From: Bradyrhizobium tropiciagri | Lineage (GTDB): Bacteria; Pseudomonadota; Alphaproteobacteria; Rhizobiales; Xanthobacteraceae | Direction of reading: 5' to 3' | Assembly: GCF_018130505.1 (NCBI RefSeq) | Contig: NZ_JAFCKH010000009.1 | Location: 124,001 to 188,000 of the forward strand | Length of the DNA: 64,000 bases | Position numbers and translations under genes: made by a program | Notes under the pieces: generated by a model | Database searches by the model: none | What the model was told of the DNA's origin: nothing | The model's input: only the letters and a program-made list of their open reading frames with translations | Part shown: piece by piece, positions 43,850 through 52,362 of the stretch | Layout: every line of letters starts with the position of its first letter | Numbering within the stretch: position 1 is the stretch's first letter

Positions 43850-45055
43850 TCAAGCGACGACCACGCGCCGCGGATCGGCCGCTTCCAGTGCTTCTGCACG
43901 ATTGGCGTTGGGTGGATAGATCCAGACCGTATTGATCGAGCGTTTGAGCGCCTTGGCCTCGGCACCCTCCATCTTGATCTCGCGGTCCCAGCCTTCGGTA
44001 TAGACCGCACCCCACGGACCGAGGTCGAGGCAAGTCACGTATTTTTGCTGGCTGTAGGGGATATACGGGATGCCCAGCAGCGACGCGGCGACGTTGTGGC
44101 CCGCCGAGCGGCCGAGACCCATGGCGTGCTGGCAACACATCAGGGTATGGTTGCCGTCGTCATCAGTCGCAGCGTAGGCCACGTCGCCCGTCGCGAAGAT
44201 CCCCTCGGTGCCCGGCACAAAGAGGTTGCGATCGACATGCAGTCGGCCGAGCCTGTCCTTCGGTGTAGGAATCTGTGCCGTCAGCGGGCTCGCGCGAAGG
44301 CCACCGATCCAGATGACGGTCTTGGCGTCGATGCGTTCGCCGGTTTCGGTGGTGGCGCCGTCGGCATCGACCGACGTGACCGCCGCACCGAGTTTCCATT
44401 CCACGCCGAGCTCTTCGAGTGCCTTGGTGATCACCGGACGCGGACCGGGTCCAAGATCGGGGCCGATATCATTTGCCCGCTCCACGACGATGACGCGAAT
44501 CTTGGTTGCAGAACCCAGCGCGTCACGCAGACGTTCCGGCATCTCAGCGGCCACCTCGATGCCGGTGAAGCCGCCTCCGGCAACCACCACCGTGTTGCGG
44601 GCCGGGGTATCGGGCAGGTTTGCGAGGTTCTTGATGTGCGTCTCTAGCGCCGCGGCTTCGTCGACCTGGTCAACGCTGAAACTGTGGTCGAGCAAGCCGG
44701 GAATTTCCGGACGAAACAGCCGGCTGCCGGTGGCGAGAACCAGCCGATCGTAGCCGACCGTGGATCTGGAGTCGTCGCCCGACACGACGTCGACTTCACG
44801 GCTGTCGGAGCGGATCGTCTCGACCGTTCCCTGAATGAAGCGGATGCCGACGGCGTCGAATATCCCCATCAGCGGAGCTTTCATCCCGCCGGCGCCAACT
44901 TCGTAAAGGCGTGGACGAATGTGCAGTTCCGCCTGAGGGGCGATCAGTGCGACTTCGACCTCACCAGACTTGCCTTGTTCATCAAGGAGGCGCGCGGCGC
45001 CGAGCGCGCTCCACAATCCAGCAAAGCCGGCGCCGATAATCAGAATTCGCTTCAT
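43850..45055 (-). CDS. NAD(P)/FAD-dependent oxidoreductase (NDH-2-like)
   Basis: 401 residues from ATG 45055 with AAGGAAA upstream. Two dinucleotide-binding motifs: FAD at MKRILIIGAGFAGLWSALGAARLLD (1-25) and NAD(P) at NTVVVAGGGFTGIEVAAEMPERL (about 155-177). The second FAD-contacting block is GIFATGDVAYA. It resembles type II NADH dehydrogenases and related disulfide-reductase-fold proteins, but the long C-terminal membrane anchor of Ndh is not clear. It is paralogous to the enzyme at 47735 (shared GAGFAG-WSAL-AARLLD, YVTCLDLGPWG). Together with Rrf2 it forms a module that occurs twice here. Confidence 0.9.
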   Translation of the reverse strand: MKRILIIGAGFAGLWSALGAARLLDEQGKSGEVEVALIAPQAELHIRPRLYEVGAGGMKAPLMGIFDAVGIRFIQGTVETIRSDSREVDVVSGDDSRSTVGYDRLVLATGSRLFRPEIPGLLDHSFSVDQVDEAAALETHIKNLANLPDTPARNTVVVAGGGFTGIEVAAEMPERLRDALGSATKIRVIVVERANDIGPDLGPGPRPVITKALEELGVEWKLGAAVTSVDADGATTETGERIDAKTVIWIGGLRASPLTAQIPTPKDRLGRLHVDRNLFVPGTEGIFATGDVAYAATDDDGNHTLMCCQHAMGLGRSAGHNVAASLLGIPYIPYSQQKYVTCLDLGPWGAVYTEGWDREIKMEGAEAKALKRSINTVWIYPPNANRAEALEAADPRRVVVA

Positions 45056-45156
45056 CACTTCATTTTCCTTTCTCTCGTTGACTTTCCGGTGGTTTGGTTT
45101 CGATGGAGGCCACCCGGAAATGGAAGAACTGGGTAGGGCGCGCACGCTGGCGCGGC

Positions 45157-45477
45157 CTATCGCTCAGTTTTTAGGGTGTGGTCGCGCAGGCGCCGCCTGT
45201 TCGCGCGCCACGAGTTCACGATGCGGGCAAAGGCGCGGGCCTTGTGGCGCAAGGCTCCCGAGATGTCTGCAATGATCGAACGAAACAGTTCGTCCCGCAT
45301 GCTTCTCTCGGCTCGCAGCATGATGGCATGAACGTCGCCGGCATCTTCCGGCCCGCTGTCCAGAAAGGGGAATGGTCGCCCCAGGCGTCTGGCGACGTCT
45401 TGCGCGCTCAGCGTTTCTGCATCCGGCCCGACGAGCCAGTGAAGACCGTAATCGTGGCTTGATCCCGTGTGTCTCAT
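45157..45477 (-). pseudogene. Rrf2 family regulator reduced by an internal deletion
   Basis: 106 residues from ATG 45477. It begins SSHDYGLHWLVGPDAETLSAQDVARRLGRPFPFL, matching the start of the intact Rrf2 proteins at 43073 and 46718. It then jumps to DVHAIMLRAERSMRDELFRSIIADI, which matches their C-terminal part. About 55 residues are missing, covering the wing and all three cluster Cys residues. The reading frame is preserved. It may still dimerise, but it cannot carry an iron-sulfur centre. It lies upstream of the 43850 oxidoreductase on the same strand. Confidence 0.75.
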
Positions 45478-45505
45478 AACACGGACAATATTAGTCCGCG
45501 TTATG
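45475..45505. promoter_or_regulatory. 31-bp imperfect palindrome, probable Rrf2 operator
   Basis: The arms CATAAC and GTTATG (45475-45480, 45500-45505) and CGGAC and GTCCG (45482-45486, 45494-45498) match in 12 of 15 positions around a 45490 centre. It includes the start codon of the deleted Rrf2 gene and lies 89 bp before the membrane protein at 45594. Related bases recur at 47656-47680 before the second oxidoreductase. The GAC-N-GTC form is reminiscent of IscR-type sites. Confidence 0.6.
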
Positions 45506-45593
45506 AATTGCAAGACCCCTTCGCCTCGGTGCCCGCTGGTACAGTCCGAATGCGATTTCTTGGTCCTGCATTCCTGCGGACAAGCGACCTTTA

Positions 45594-46658
45594 ATGGCTT
45601 CCGATCAGCAAGCAGGACGAGCGAGCATGATGAATACTCTTGTGCAGGCGCAACGCGCGGGGAGTGCGGAAGCTCCGCGAACAGATCCGATCGCGCTCAT
45701 CCCGGTTCTCGCCGCGGTGGCGCATCCTTTTCTTCTGATGCTCTTCCATGGCTTTGTCGGTCCGCCCGGCACGGAGCCGTCGACGCTCGCGTGCCTGGGT
45801 GCGTCGCTAACTCTATTGTTGTGCGTAGCGTTGCCGTTCCTTGGAATTGCGATCGCTTGCCGTCCGGATCTTCCGGCAAGCTTGCGCCGCCTGGCTTACA
45901 CGACCGTAATCGCGCCGACGCTGTTCGTGTTCGTAGGTGTCGTCCAGGGCATGTTTCGCAGTCCGGTGCCGGATGCCTGGCTTTGGTGCCTGCTCTGGTT
46001 GGTGGTGGCCGCCGTGGCCGTCCTGTTCGCGCGGAATCCGGATGATCACATCGCCAGTGCCGGCACAGCGAGATGGCGTGTGGCTCATGGCGTGAGTGCA
46101 GCGGTGATCTGCCTCTTCATTCTCTTTCATATTGGCAATCATCTGGCGGGGCTGTTGGGCCCCCAGACGCATGCCGCCGTCATGAATATCGGCCGTTCCG
46201 TATATCGGATGAAAGTCGTGGAGCCCTTGCTCGCCGCGCTCTTTCTATTTCAGGTCGCCAGCGGCCTCCGCCTGGCCTGGCGCTGGTCTGCAACCCCGCA
46301 GGGATTCTTTCGTACCTTCCAGGTCGCCTCAGGCATCTACCTGGCGGTCTTCTGCGTCGGCCATATGAACTCGGTCTTCATCAATGCCCGGACCATCTTG
46401 CTGATCCCGACCGACTGGACTTTCGCGGTCGGCGGCCCGACGGGACTTATCCACGATCCATGGAATATTCGCTTGGCCCCACATTATGCGCTCGGGGTGT
46501 TCTTCGTTCTCAGCCATCTCCTCTCGGGTCTGCGCGTTGTGCTGCTGGCGCACGGAGGCGAGCAACGGAGCCTGAATCGCATCTGGCTCGTCGGGGTGCT
46601 TGCCAGTGCGGCGATCGCAGTTGCGATCATTGCTGGAATGGGCGGTGTCCGCCTTTGA
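45594..46658 (+). CDS. multipass membrane protein, possibly a heme b-binding cytochrome-like subunit
   Basis: 354 residues from ATG 45594 (ATG 45627 has AGGA about 9 nt upstream and is an alternative). About nine hydrophobic helices are visible. Helical His residues in ICLFILFHIGNHLAGLLGP, CVGHMNSVF and FFVLSHLLSG recall the heme ligands of succinate dehydrogenase cytochrome b/diheme cytochromes, but I cannot assign a family. It stands between the Rrf2 and flavoprotein genes, so a link to membrane electron flow is plausible: the two NDH-2-like flavoproteins could pass electrons to it. The downstream convergent Rrf2 gene ends 60 bp away. Confidence 0.7.
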   Translation: MASDQQAGRASMMNTLVQAQRAGSAEAPRTDPIALIPVLAAVAHPFLLMLFHGFVGPPGTEPSTLACLGASLTLLLCVALPFLGIAIACRPDLPASLRRLAYTTVIAPTLFVFVGVVQGMFRSPVPDAWLWCLLWLVVAAVAVLFARNPDDHIASAGTARWRVAHGVSAAVICLFILFHIGNHLAGLLGPQTHAAVMNIGRSVYRMKVVEPLLAALFLFQVASGLRLAWRWSATPQGFFRTFQVASGIYLAVFCVGHMNSVFINARTILLIPTDWTFAVGGPTGLIHDPWNIRLAPHYALGVFFVLSHLLSGLRVVLLAHGGEQRSLNRIWLVGVLASAAIAVAIIAGMGGVRL

Positions 46659-46717
46659 GCCGCGACGGATCCGGCCGCCATCAGTGAAGTGCCGATGATG
46701 CGGTGGGGCAGACCGGT

Positions 46718-47281
46718 CTAGCGGCTTGCGGCCTTTCGCGCCTTCGAGCTTCGCCGCATCCCGGCACGACGCGCCGTGTCTCGCGTCGAAGCCCGCTCTC
46801 TGAACCAGGCCTTCGCCTGATCCGCGAAGGAGGCGGGAGCATTGCGGTTTGCTCCCACCGCGAGGCTTGCCAGAGAAGTTTTTGACAACTCGTCTCGCAT
46901 GGTCTTCTCGGCGCGCAGCATGGCGGCATGAATGCCGCAAAGGCCTCGTCCCGACCAGGAGGGTTGCTTCCCTGCAAAGAGGGCGCAATGACCCCGGATT
47001 TCCCGGCAGTCGAACAGAGGCTTCTGTCCCTCGATCGCATCGACGACGTCGAGAATCGAGATTGCCTCAGGCGCTTGCGCGAGCCGATATCCGCCTTGGA
47101 TTCCCTTGGAAGACTGAACGATGCCGGCCTTCTCCAGACGCGGAAATATTTTCGAGACAAAGGCCGCCGGCACGCCCTGAATATCTGCCAAATCGCGGCT
47201 GCTGACCTCGAAATCCGGGTAGTTCGCAAGCCAGATCAAGCAATGCAGACCGTATTCTACCGCTGCTCCAATGTGGGCCAT
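46718..47281 (-). CDS. Rrf2 family transcriptional regulator with Cys cluster
   Basis: 187 residues (MAHIGAAVEYGLHCLIWLANYP). The winged HTH is followed by FDCREIRGHCALF and GLCGIHAAMLRAEKTMRDEL, giving C-x6-C-x15-C, the same spacing as the paralogue at 43073. An iron-sulfur cluster that senses redox state, iron or nitric oxide is the likely switch. The gene faces away from the oxidoreductase gene at 47735, which is the probable target. Its C-terminal tail is rich in Arg, Ser and Lys. Confidence 0.92.
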   Translation of the reverse strand: MAHIGAAVEYGLHCLIWLANYPDFEVSSRDLADIQGVPAAFVSKIFPRLEKAGIVQSSKGIQGGYRLAQAPEAISILDVVDAIEGQKPLFDCREIRGHCALFAGKQPSWSGRGLCGIHAAMLRAEKTMRDELSKTSLASLAVGANRNAPASFADQAKAWFRERASTRDTARRAGMRRSSKARKAASR

Positions 47282-47734
47282 GGATCCTTACAATCAGTAT
47301 TCGCGCCGATGTGCCGATATGTAATACATCCGTTTCCAAGAACAAATAGCGATATTTATCCCGAATCATTTGCGTCAGCTCGAGCGCGTAACGCAGCCGT
47401 GCCGACAACATCAGGTTGCCCTCGTCATGCGGCGTTCGGCGTGCTGATCGATTCCCCGGGACCCCGGAGATTCCACCAACCAGATGCCGTTAGTCGGCTG
47501 CTTTCCAACCCGTTCGTGGACTTCGACGCTGCCGCCGAATAGCGCAGCAACACTGCGATCCGGCTCGTTGCACTAATCCCCTCAAGCGGAGGCGCCTCAC
47601 GACTTGTCGGGCAAAATACCGCATGCCGGGACCTGGAGCCTTGCGTCATTTAAAGCAGACTGATACAATCCGTGTTAGAAGTTGGTGCCGCGGCCAATTG
47701 GCCGATGGCGCGGAAGTGGCAGGAGTTCGTACTC
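47282..47734. other. gene-free region between Rrf2 gene and second oxidoreductase
   Basis: About 450 bases without a convincing gene. It must hold the promoters for the leftward Rrf2 gene and the rightward flavoprotein. Near 47656-47680 the sequence GACTGATACAATCCGTGTTA resembles one side of the palindrome at 45475. The stretch about 47300-47370 is less GC-rich than its surroundings. Confidence 0.4.
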
Positions 47735-48964
47735 GTGAAAAGAATCGTCATCATAGGAGCGGGCTTCGCCGGGGTCTGGAGCGCGCTCTCGGCAGCGCGA
47801 CTTCTCGATAAGCACGCCGTCGGGCCCGATCAGGTCGAGGTGATGGTCGTCGCGCCGCGCGCTTCGCTGGATCTACGCCCGCGCTTCTACGAGGCGAATG
47901 TTGCGGAAATGACTGCGCCGGTTGGTGCGGTGTTCGAGGCTGCCGGCGTGCGGTTCGTGGCCGGAACGGTCGAGATCATCGATGCCGATGGGAAGGCTAT
48001 TGAATACGCGGATCCGGGCGGGGCGCGGGTCCGCCTTGCTTACGATCGCCTGGTGCTGGCCTCGGGAAGTCGCCTGGTTCGTCCTGAAATTGCCGGCCTG
48101 AAAGAGCATGCCTTCAGTATCGATCAACTCGACGAGGCGAGCCAGTTCGAGGCGCATCTGCGCGGTTTGGCCGGGCGGGCAGATAGCGTGGCTCGCAACA
48201 CGGCGATCGTGATCGGCGGCGGCTTCACCGGTATCGAGATCGCTACGGAGCTCCCCGCAAGGATGCGATCCATTCTCGGGAAAGGAGCGCAAGTCAGGGT
48301 GATCGCGATCGAACGGGCTGATGCGATTGGTCCGGAGCTCGGTGCTGGTCCTCGTCCCGTGATCGTTGAGGCGCTTGCTTCGCAAGGAGTGGAGTGCAGG
48401 CTGTCGACATCCGTCGTCGAGATTGACGCAGGCGGCGTTCGGACGACAGCGGGCGAGCGAATTGACAGTCTCAGCGTCGTCTGGACCGGCGGTATGCGAG
48501 CGAGCCCACTTACGGAGCAGATCGATTGCGAGCGCGATGCGCTCGGCCGCCTGCTGGTCGATGCGGATCTTCGGGTGGCGAGTGCGCCGGAAATCTTCGC
48601 AACCGGGGATACTGCCCGGGCCAGGACGGATGCGTCCGGAAATCACACCGTCATGTCGTGTCAGCACGCCCTGGGGTTGGGCCGGTTTTCCGGCAATAAC
48701 GCCGCGGCTGATCTGCTCGAGATTCCGACCCTGCCGTATAGCCAGGAGCGATACGTGACCTGCCTCGATCTTGGGCCGTGGGGGTCGGTGGTGACGGCGG
48801 GCTGGGATCGTGTCGTGCAGCTATCCGGCGCAGAGGCCAAGCAGCGGAAGCGCTACATCAACTCGACCCTGATCATGCCGCCGCCGCCGGTGCGCGCGGA
48901 GGCGCTCGCAGCGGCAGATCCGTCGCAGCCGAGGAATCCCAGTTCGCTCCAGGCTCGCGCCTAG
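47735..48964 (+). CDS. NAD(P)/FAD-dependent oxidoreductase (NDH-2-like), paralogue of 43850
   Basis: 409 residues from GTG 47735 (VKRIVIIGAGFAGVWSALSAARLLD), with AGGAG about 9 nt upstream; an earlier ATG in frame at 47672 is less likely. FAD site at the N-terminus, NAD(P) site GGGFTGIEIATELPARM about residue 165, and FATGDTARARTD for FAD ribityl contact. The C-terminal LPYSQERYVTCLDLGPWGSV block is shared with the enzyme at 43850. I judge the two to be clear paralogues across their full length. It is divergent from the Rrf2 gene at 46718. Confidence 0.9.
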   Translation: MKRIVIIGAGFAGVWSALSAARLLDKHAVGPDQVEVMVVAPRASLDLRPRFYEANVAEMTAPVGAVFEAAGVRFVAGTVEIIDADGKAIEYADPGGARVRLAYDRLVLASGSRLVRPEIAGLKEHAFSIDQLDEASQFEAHLRGLAGRADSVARNTAIVIGGGFTGIEIATELPARMRSILGKGAQVRVIAIERADAIGPELGAGPRPVIVEALASQGVECRLSTSVVEIDAGGVRTTAGERIDSLSVVWTGGMRASPLTEQIDCERDALGRLLVDADLRVASAPEIFATGDTARARTDASGNHTVMSCQHALGLGRFSGNNAAADLLEIPTLPYSQERYVTCLDLGPWGSVVTAGWDRVVQLSGAEAKQRKRYINSTLIMPPPPVRAEALAAADPSQPRNPSSLQARA

Positions 48965-49089
48965 TCGGGGCCGGGAGCGATCTCGGGGAAGTGTGGTGGC
49001 GCACGGTCGAATGACGGCTCGCCAGGAGGGGGAGGCGCGTCCGCGGGCGCTTCCTGCCCCGGTCCGCCCGGTGGCTTGTCATCAATCAT
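48961..49089 (-). pseudogene. 5' remnant of a LuxR-family gene (copy of the one at 59242)
   Basis: On the minus strand, ATG 49089 opens MIDDKPPGGPGQEAPADA, then PSFDRAPPHFPEIAPG and stop. The intact regulator at 59242 starts MIDDKPSSEPEQEALANV, then PSFYRALLRFAKVV. The two share the first about 35 residues and also the 30 bp upstream of the ATG. The helix-turn-helix part is absent. It looks like the remains of a regulator gene that once faced the 49270 operon. Confidence 0.72.
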
Positions 49090-49130
49090 GATGACAGACC
49101 GGGTCCGGTCATCGGCGTATTCCGGTCGGG
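49081..49130. promoter_or_regulatory. duplicated divergent promoter segment, copy A (matches 59201-59250)
   Basis: Reverse-complemented, these 50 bases agree with 59201-59250 at 43 positions. Both contain a spaced direct repeat, GACCGGA-10 nt-GACCGGA here and GACTGGA-10 nt-GATCGGA at the other copy, about 15 bp before the ATG of the LuxR gene or its remnant. A binding site for the LuxR protein is the simplest reading. Confidence 0.65.
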
Positions 49131-49269
49131 ATTGGCGACCGTCGTGACGTGATTTTGGCAAATGTTCGCAACCCGTGAACGAATAGATCGAAGTCTGCTG
49201 CTCAAGGTCGCAAGCCTGCGTCCTGAGTCTTGATGTCTTGAACCATACAAAAACATAATAGGGGGAAGC

Positions 49270-50424
49270 ATGTTCCATCGAGTATTGCTGCTCGCGTCTC
49301 TGCTGTCCGGCGCTTGTGCGTCGGTTGCAGAAGCCGATGTGAAAATCGGCGTAATTCTGTCTCTGACCGGCCCATCTGCTTCGTTGGGGATTCCTGCACG
49401 AAACACCGTTGAGCTATGGCCGAAGGAAATCGGTGGGCAGGCGGTTCAGGTCACGATCCTGGACGATGCCTCTGATCCCGGCGCCGCAACGACGGCGGCG
49501 CGCAAACTTACAGCCGAGAACGCTGTTGATGTGATCGTTGGACCTTCGACCACGCCAACGTCGCTTGCAATCATGCAGGTTGCCGAAGAGACCGGAACGC
49601 CTGCACTCACGCTCGCCGGCAGCAGCGCAATCGTCGATCCCCCGGCGGGACCGCGTCGATGGATGTTCAAGCTCCCGCCGAATGAGGCGATCGCGCTGCA
49701 TCGGATCTTCGGCAACATGCAACAGAACCGGAAGACGAAACTGGGAGTAGTCGCCGTCAGCAACGCCTATGGTCAGACGTTCCTGGACGTCGCGTCGAAG
49801 ATTGCAGCGATGTACAATGTCTCGATCATCGCGACCGAGCGGTTCAACCCCACCGATCCGAGCTTTGCCTCGCAGGCCTTGAAGATCGCCGCCGCGCGGC
49901 CTGACGCCGTGTTCATCGCGGCGACGGGTACACCGGGCGCCACTCCGCAGATCGAGCTGAAGCGGCGCGGGTTTGCGGGCACCATCTATCAGACCCAGGC
50001 GATCGCGAATGCGGACTTCCTGCGCGTTGGCGGCAAGGACGTCGAAGGGACGCTGTTCCCGGTCGCGCCTTTGCTCGTTGCCGAGCAATTGCCCAATACC
50101 AATCCGGTCAAGACAGTCGCGCTGGACTACCTCAGGGCGTATGAGGCGAAGTACGGTGAGAAATCTCGGTCTCTCTTCGGTGGCGTCGCCTGGGATGCGC
50201 AGCTGATCATCAGGGCCGCGATCACGCAGGCTCTTGGGAAAGCGGCGCCCGGGAGCCGCGAATTCAGGCAGGCTTTGAGAGACAGCATCGAGCAGTTGCG
50301 CGACCTCGTCGTGACGCATGGCGTGTACTCGTTCTCAACCGTTGATCACAACGGAGCCGACGAGCGCAGTCAGGTGATGGTCGAAATCAAAGACGGGAAT
50401 TGGCTCTACGTAGAGAAGGAGTAG
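49270..50424 (+). CDS. ABC transporter substrate-binding protein (Liv type)
   Basis: 384 residues preceded by GGGGGAAGC. Sec signal peptide (MFHRVLLLASLLSGACASVAEA) and type I binding fold (VKIGVILSLTGPSASLGIPARNTVELWP, VDVIVGPSTTPTSLAIMQVAEETGTPALTLAG). It leads the 49.3-55.9 kb operon and gives its importer specificity. With the aromatic-type hydroxylase next to it, the ligand may be an aromatic acid. The LuxR remnant and shared promoter segment lie just upstream. Confidence 0.93.
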   Translation: MFHRVLLLASLLSGACASVAEADVKIGVILSLTGPSASLGIPARNTVELWPKEIGGQAVQVTILDDASDPGAATTAARKLTAENAVDVIVGPSTTPTSLAIMQVAEETGTPALTLAGSSAIVDPPAGPRRWMFKLPPNEAIALHRIFGNMQQNRKTKLGVVAVSNAYGQTFLDVASKIAAMYNVSIIATERFNPTDPSFASQALKIAAARPDAVFIAATGTPGATPQIELKRRGFAGTIYQTQAIANADFLRVGGKDVEGTLFPVAPLLVAEQLPNTNPVKTVALDYLRAYEAKYGEKSRSLFGGVAWDAQLIIRAAITQALGKAAPGSREFRQALRDSIEQLRDLVVTHGVYSFSTVDHNGADERSQVMVEIKDGNWLYVEKE

Positions 50425-50425
50425 G

Positions 50426-52156
50426 GTGCGCCGGCAATTCCTCAAGGCCAAGGATTCAGAAGTGAGAACGTCTACCCCGAACTTTACACATGCCGTTCAT
50501 CCGGCGTCCCTGCCGCCTTTGTCGGCGGGGCGCGACCGGACGAATTGGAAGATCGCGATCGCGGGGGGCGGCCCGGTCGGCCTGGCCACGGCGTTGGCGT
50601 TGGCTCAGCGAGGCATCCGGGTTCTCGTGATCGAGGCGGACGAGACCGTATGCGTCGGTAGCCGCGCCATCTGCCTGTCGCGGCGCTCTCTCGAGATCAT
50701 CGATCGGCTGGGTGCACTGAAGCCGTTCGAGGACAAGGGCCTGGCCTGGACGAACGGAAGGAGCTTCTACGGGACCGACGAAGTGCTGAATTTCTCGATG
50801 CCGCACGATCAGGATCAGCGCCTCGCGCCGATGACGAACCTGCAGCAATACTACATCGAGCAGTTCCTGCTCGATGCCGCCAAAAAGCATGCCGAGTTGA
50901 TCGAGATTCGCTGGGGCACGCGGTTCGACGAACTGAAAGCGAGCGAGGAGGGAGTTGAACTGACCCTCTCCGCGGAGGGGACGTCCTACGCAGTTCATGC
51001 GGACTACCTCGTCGCTTGTGACGGTGCGCGCAGCCGGGCACGGCAAGCGCTCGGCCTACGGATGAACGGCACGAGCTACGAGGGCCGTTACGTCATCGTC
51101 GATATCGAGATCGATCTCGATCTGCCGACCGAACGCCTCGCGTGGTTCGATCCACCCAGCAATCCCGGTCGGACAATGCTCATGCACAGGCAGCCGGATA
51201 ACGTCTGGCGTCTGGATTATCAGCTTCGGGCCGATGAAGACCAGGACGAGATGCTGCGTGACGAGAACGTCCTTCCGATCGTCAAAGCGCATCTGTCGAT
51301 GTTGGGCATCGACCGTCCCTGGAAATTGATCTGGAGCAGCGTCTACCGGGCAGCAGCCGTCTCGCTGGATCAGTATCGGACCGGGCGCGTCGTCTTCGCC
51401 GGGGATGCTGCGCATCTGGTCCCGATCTTCGGCGTGAGAGGCCTCAACAGCGGCTTCGAAGATGCATTCAACCTGGGTTGGAAGCTGGCAGCCGTCGTCC
51501 GCGGCATGGCGCCCGCCAGCATCCTGGACACTTACACGCAAGAGCGCCGCATGGCTTGGGAGACGAACGTCGCCAACGCCATGAAGAGCACGGAATTCAT
51601 GGCTCCGCCGTCGCATGGATATGAATTGATGCGCGATGCAGCCTTGTCTCTTGCCGGGCGGCATGAGGGCATCGCGACATTGATCAACCCTCGCCAGGCC
51701 AGCGCAAGCACCTATGAAGGATCGGCGCTGAGCTGTGTGACCCGGGACGAGGGCGAGTTCAACGGTGGACCCCGGCTAGGGGCGGCCCCGTTGGAGTGTC
51801 CGGTGCGGGTGGGCGATCAACAGAGGCACCTCACCCAATTACTTGGGGAGGACTTCACCCTGATCTGGGCGGGGCGAGGTGCGCTGGCTGCCACGGTTGG
51901 TGAGGAAGTGGAGGCGGCCGGCAAAACCGGGCTCACCGTTCGGGTGGTCGAGATTGAGCCCGCCGCGGATCATTCATCGGCGAGCGCATCCACGGCGACA
52001 AGCGACCGGTTCATTGCGCTCTACGATGCGGCGCCGCGGGCAGCATACCTGTTTCGCCCCGACGGACACATCTGCGCGCGATGGCGGGCGATGAAGCCGG
52101 GAGATCTGACGAGTGCGATTGGTGTCGCGTTGAGGCGAGCAAAGGCGGCGCAGTGA
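50426..52156 (+). CDS. FAD-dependent aromatic hydroxylase (class A flavoprotein monooxygenase)
   Basis: 576 residues, GTG 50426 with GGAG 4 nt before it; GTG 50462 is another option. FAD motif WKIAIAGGGPVGLATALALAQRGIRVLVIEAD (about 40-71), the DG motif VACDGARSRARQALGL and the GD motif GRVVFAGDAAHLVPIFGVRGLNSGFEDAFNLGWKLA. The C-terminal thioredoxin-like lobe (RFIALYDAAPRAAYLFRPDGHICARW) is as in MhpA/phenol hydroxylase-type enzymes. It hydroxylates an aromatic ring using NAD(P)H and oxygen. The small DUF2783 gene overlaps its stop, a common pairing. Confidence 0.93.
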   Translation: MRRQFLKAKDSEVRTSTPNFTHAVHPASLPPLSAGRDRTNWKIAIAGGGPVGLATALALAQRGIRVLVIEADETVCVGSRAICLSRRSLEIIDRLGALKPFEDKGLAWTNGRSFYGTDEVLNFSMPHDQDQRLAPMTNLQQYYIEQFLLDAAKKHAELIEIRWGTRFDELKASEEGVELTLSAEGTSYAVHADYLVACDGARSRARQALGLRMNGTSYEGRYVIVDIEIDLDLPTERLAWFDPPSNPGRTMLMHRQPDNVWRLDYQLRADEDQDEMLRDENVLPIVKAHLSMLGIDRPWKLIWSSVYRAAAVSLDQYRTGRVVFAGDAAHLVPIFGVRGLNSGFEDAFNLGWKLAAVVRGMAPASILDTYTQERRMAWETNVANAMKSTEFMAPPSHGYELMRDAALSLAGRHEGIATLINPRQASASTYEGSALSCVTRDEGEFNGGPRLGAAPLECPVRVGDQQRHLTQLLGEDFTLIWAGRGALAATVGEEVEAAGKTGLTVRVVEIEPAADHSSASASTATSDRFIALYDAAPRAAYLFRPDGHICARWRAMKPGDLTSAIGVALRRAKAAQ

Positions 52157-52362
52157 TGGGGACATGGGAACGAGATGAGCGAGAGCGGGCGTATACCAAC
52201 CTGTGCGAGGCGTTGACATCTGCCGGTCAGGCGAACGAGGCCGCGCTTCTGGCGCGGCTTTGCCTGCTGCTAATGGAAAAGTGCGCGGATGCCGATGCGG
52301 TCATGGAGTGCCTCCTGCAAGCGAGAGAGGCCGGCCATCGACCAGAGGCTGACGCGACATGA
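52156..52362 (+). CDS. DUF2783 family small protein
   Basis: 68 residues (MGTWERDERERAYTNLCEAL), starting at an ATG that overlaps the hydroxylase stop (TGATG). It is mostly helical, with the LLARLCLLLMEKCADADAVMECLLQAREAG core of DUF2783. Such proteins commonly sit beside class A flavoprotein monooxygenases and may assist them, but no function is known. Its stop overlaps the next gene by 4 bp, so it belongs to the operon. Confidence 0.8.
   Translation: MGTWERDERERAYTNLCEALTSAGQANEAALLARLCLLLMEKCADADAVMECLLQAREAGHRPEADAT

Noticed and set aside
51160-51180. partial GntR-like motif (TCGGACAA) inside the flavoprotein hydroxylase gene
   Set aside because: Only half of the palindrome, within coding sequence; expected by chance.
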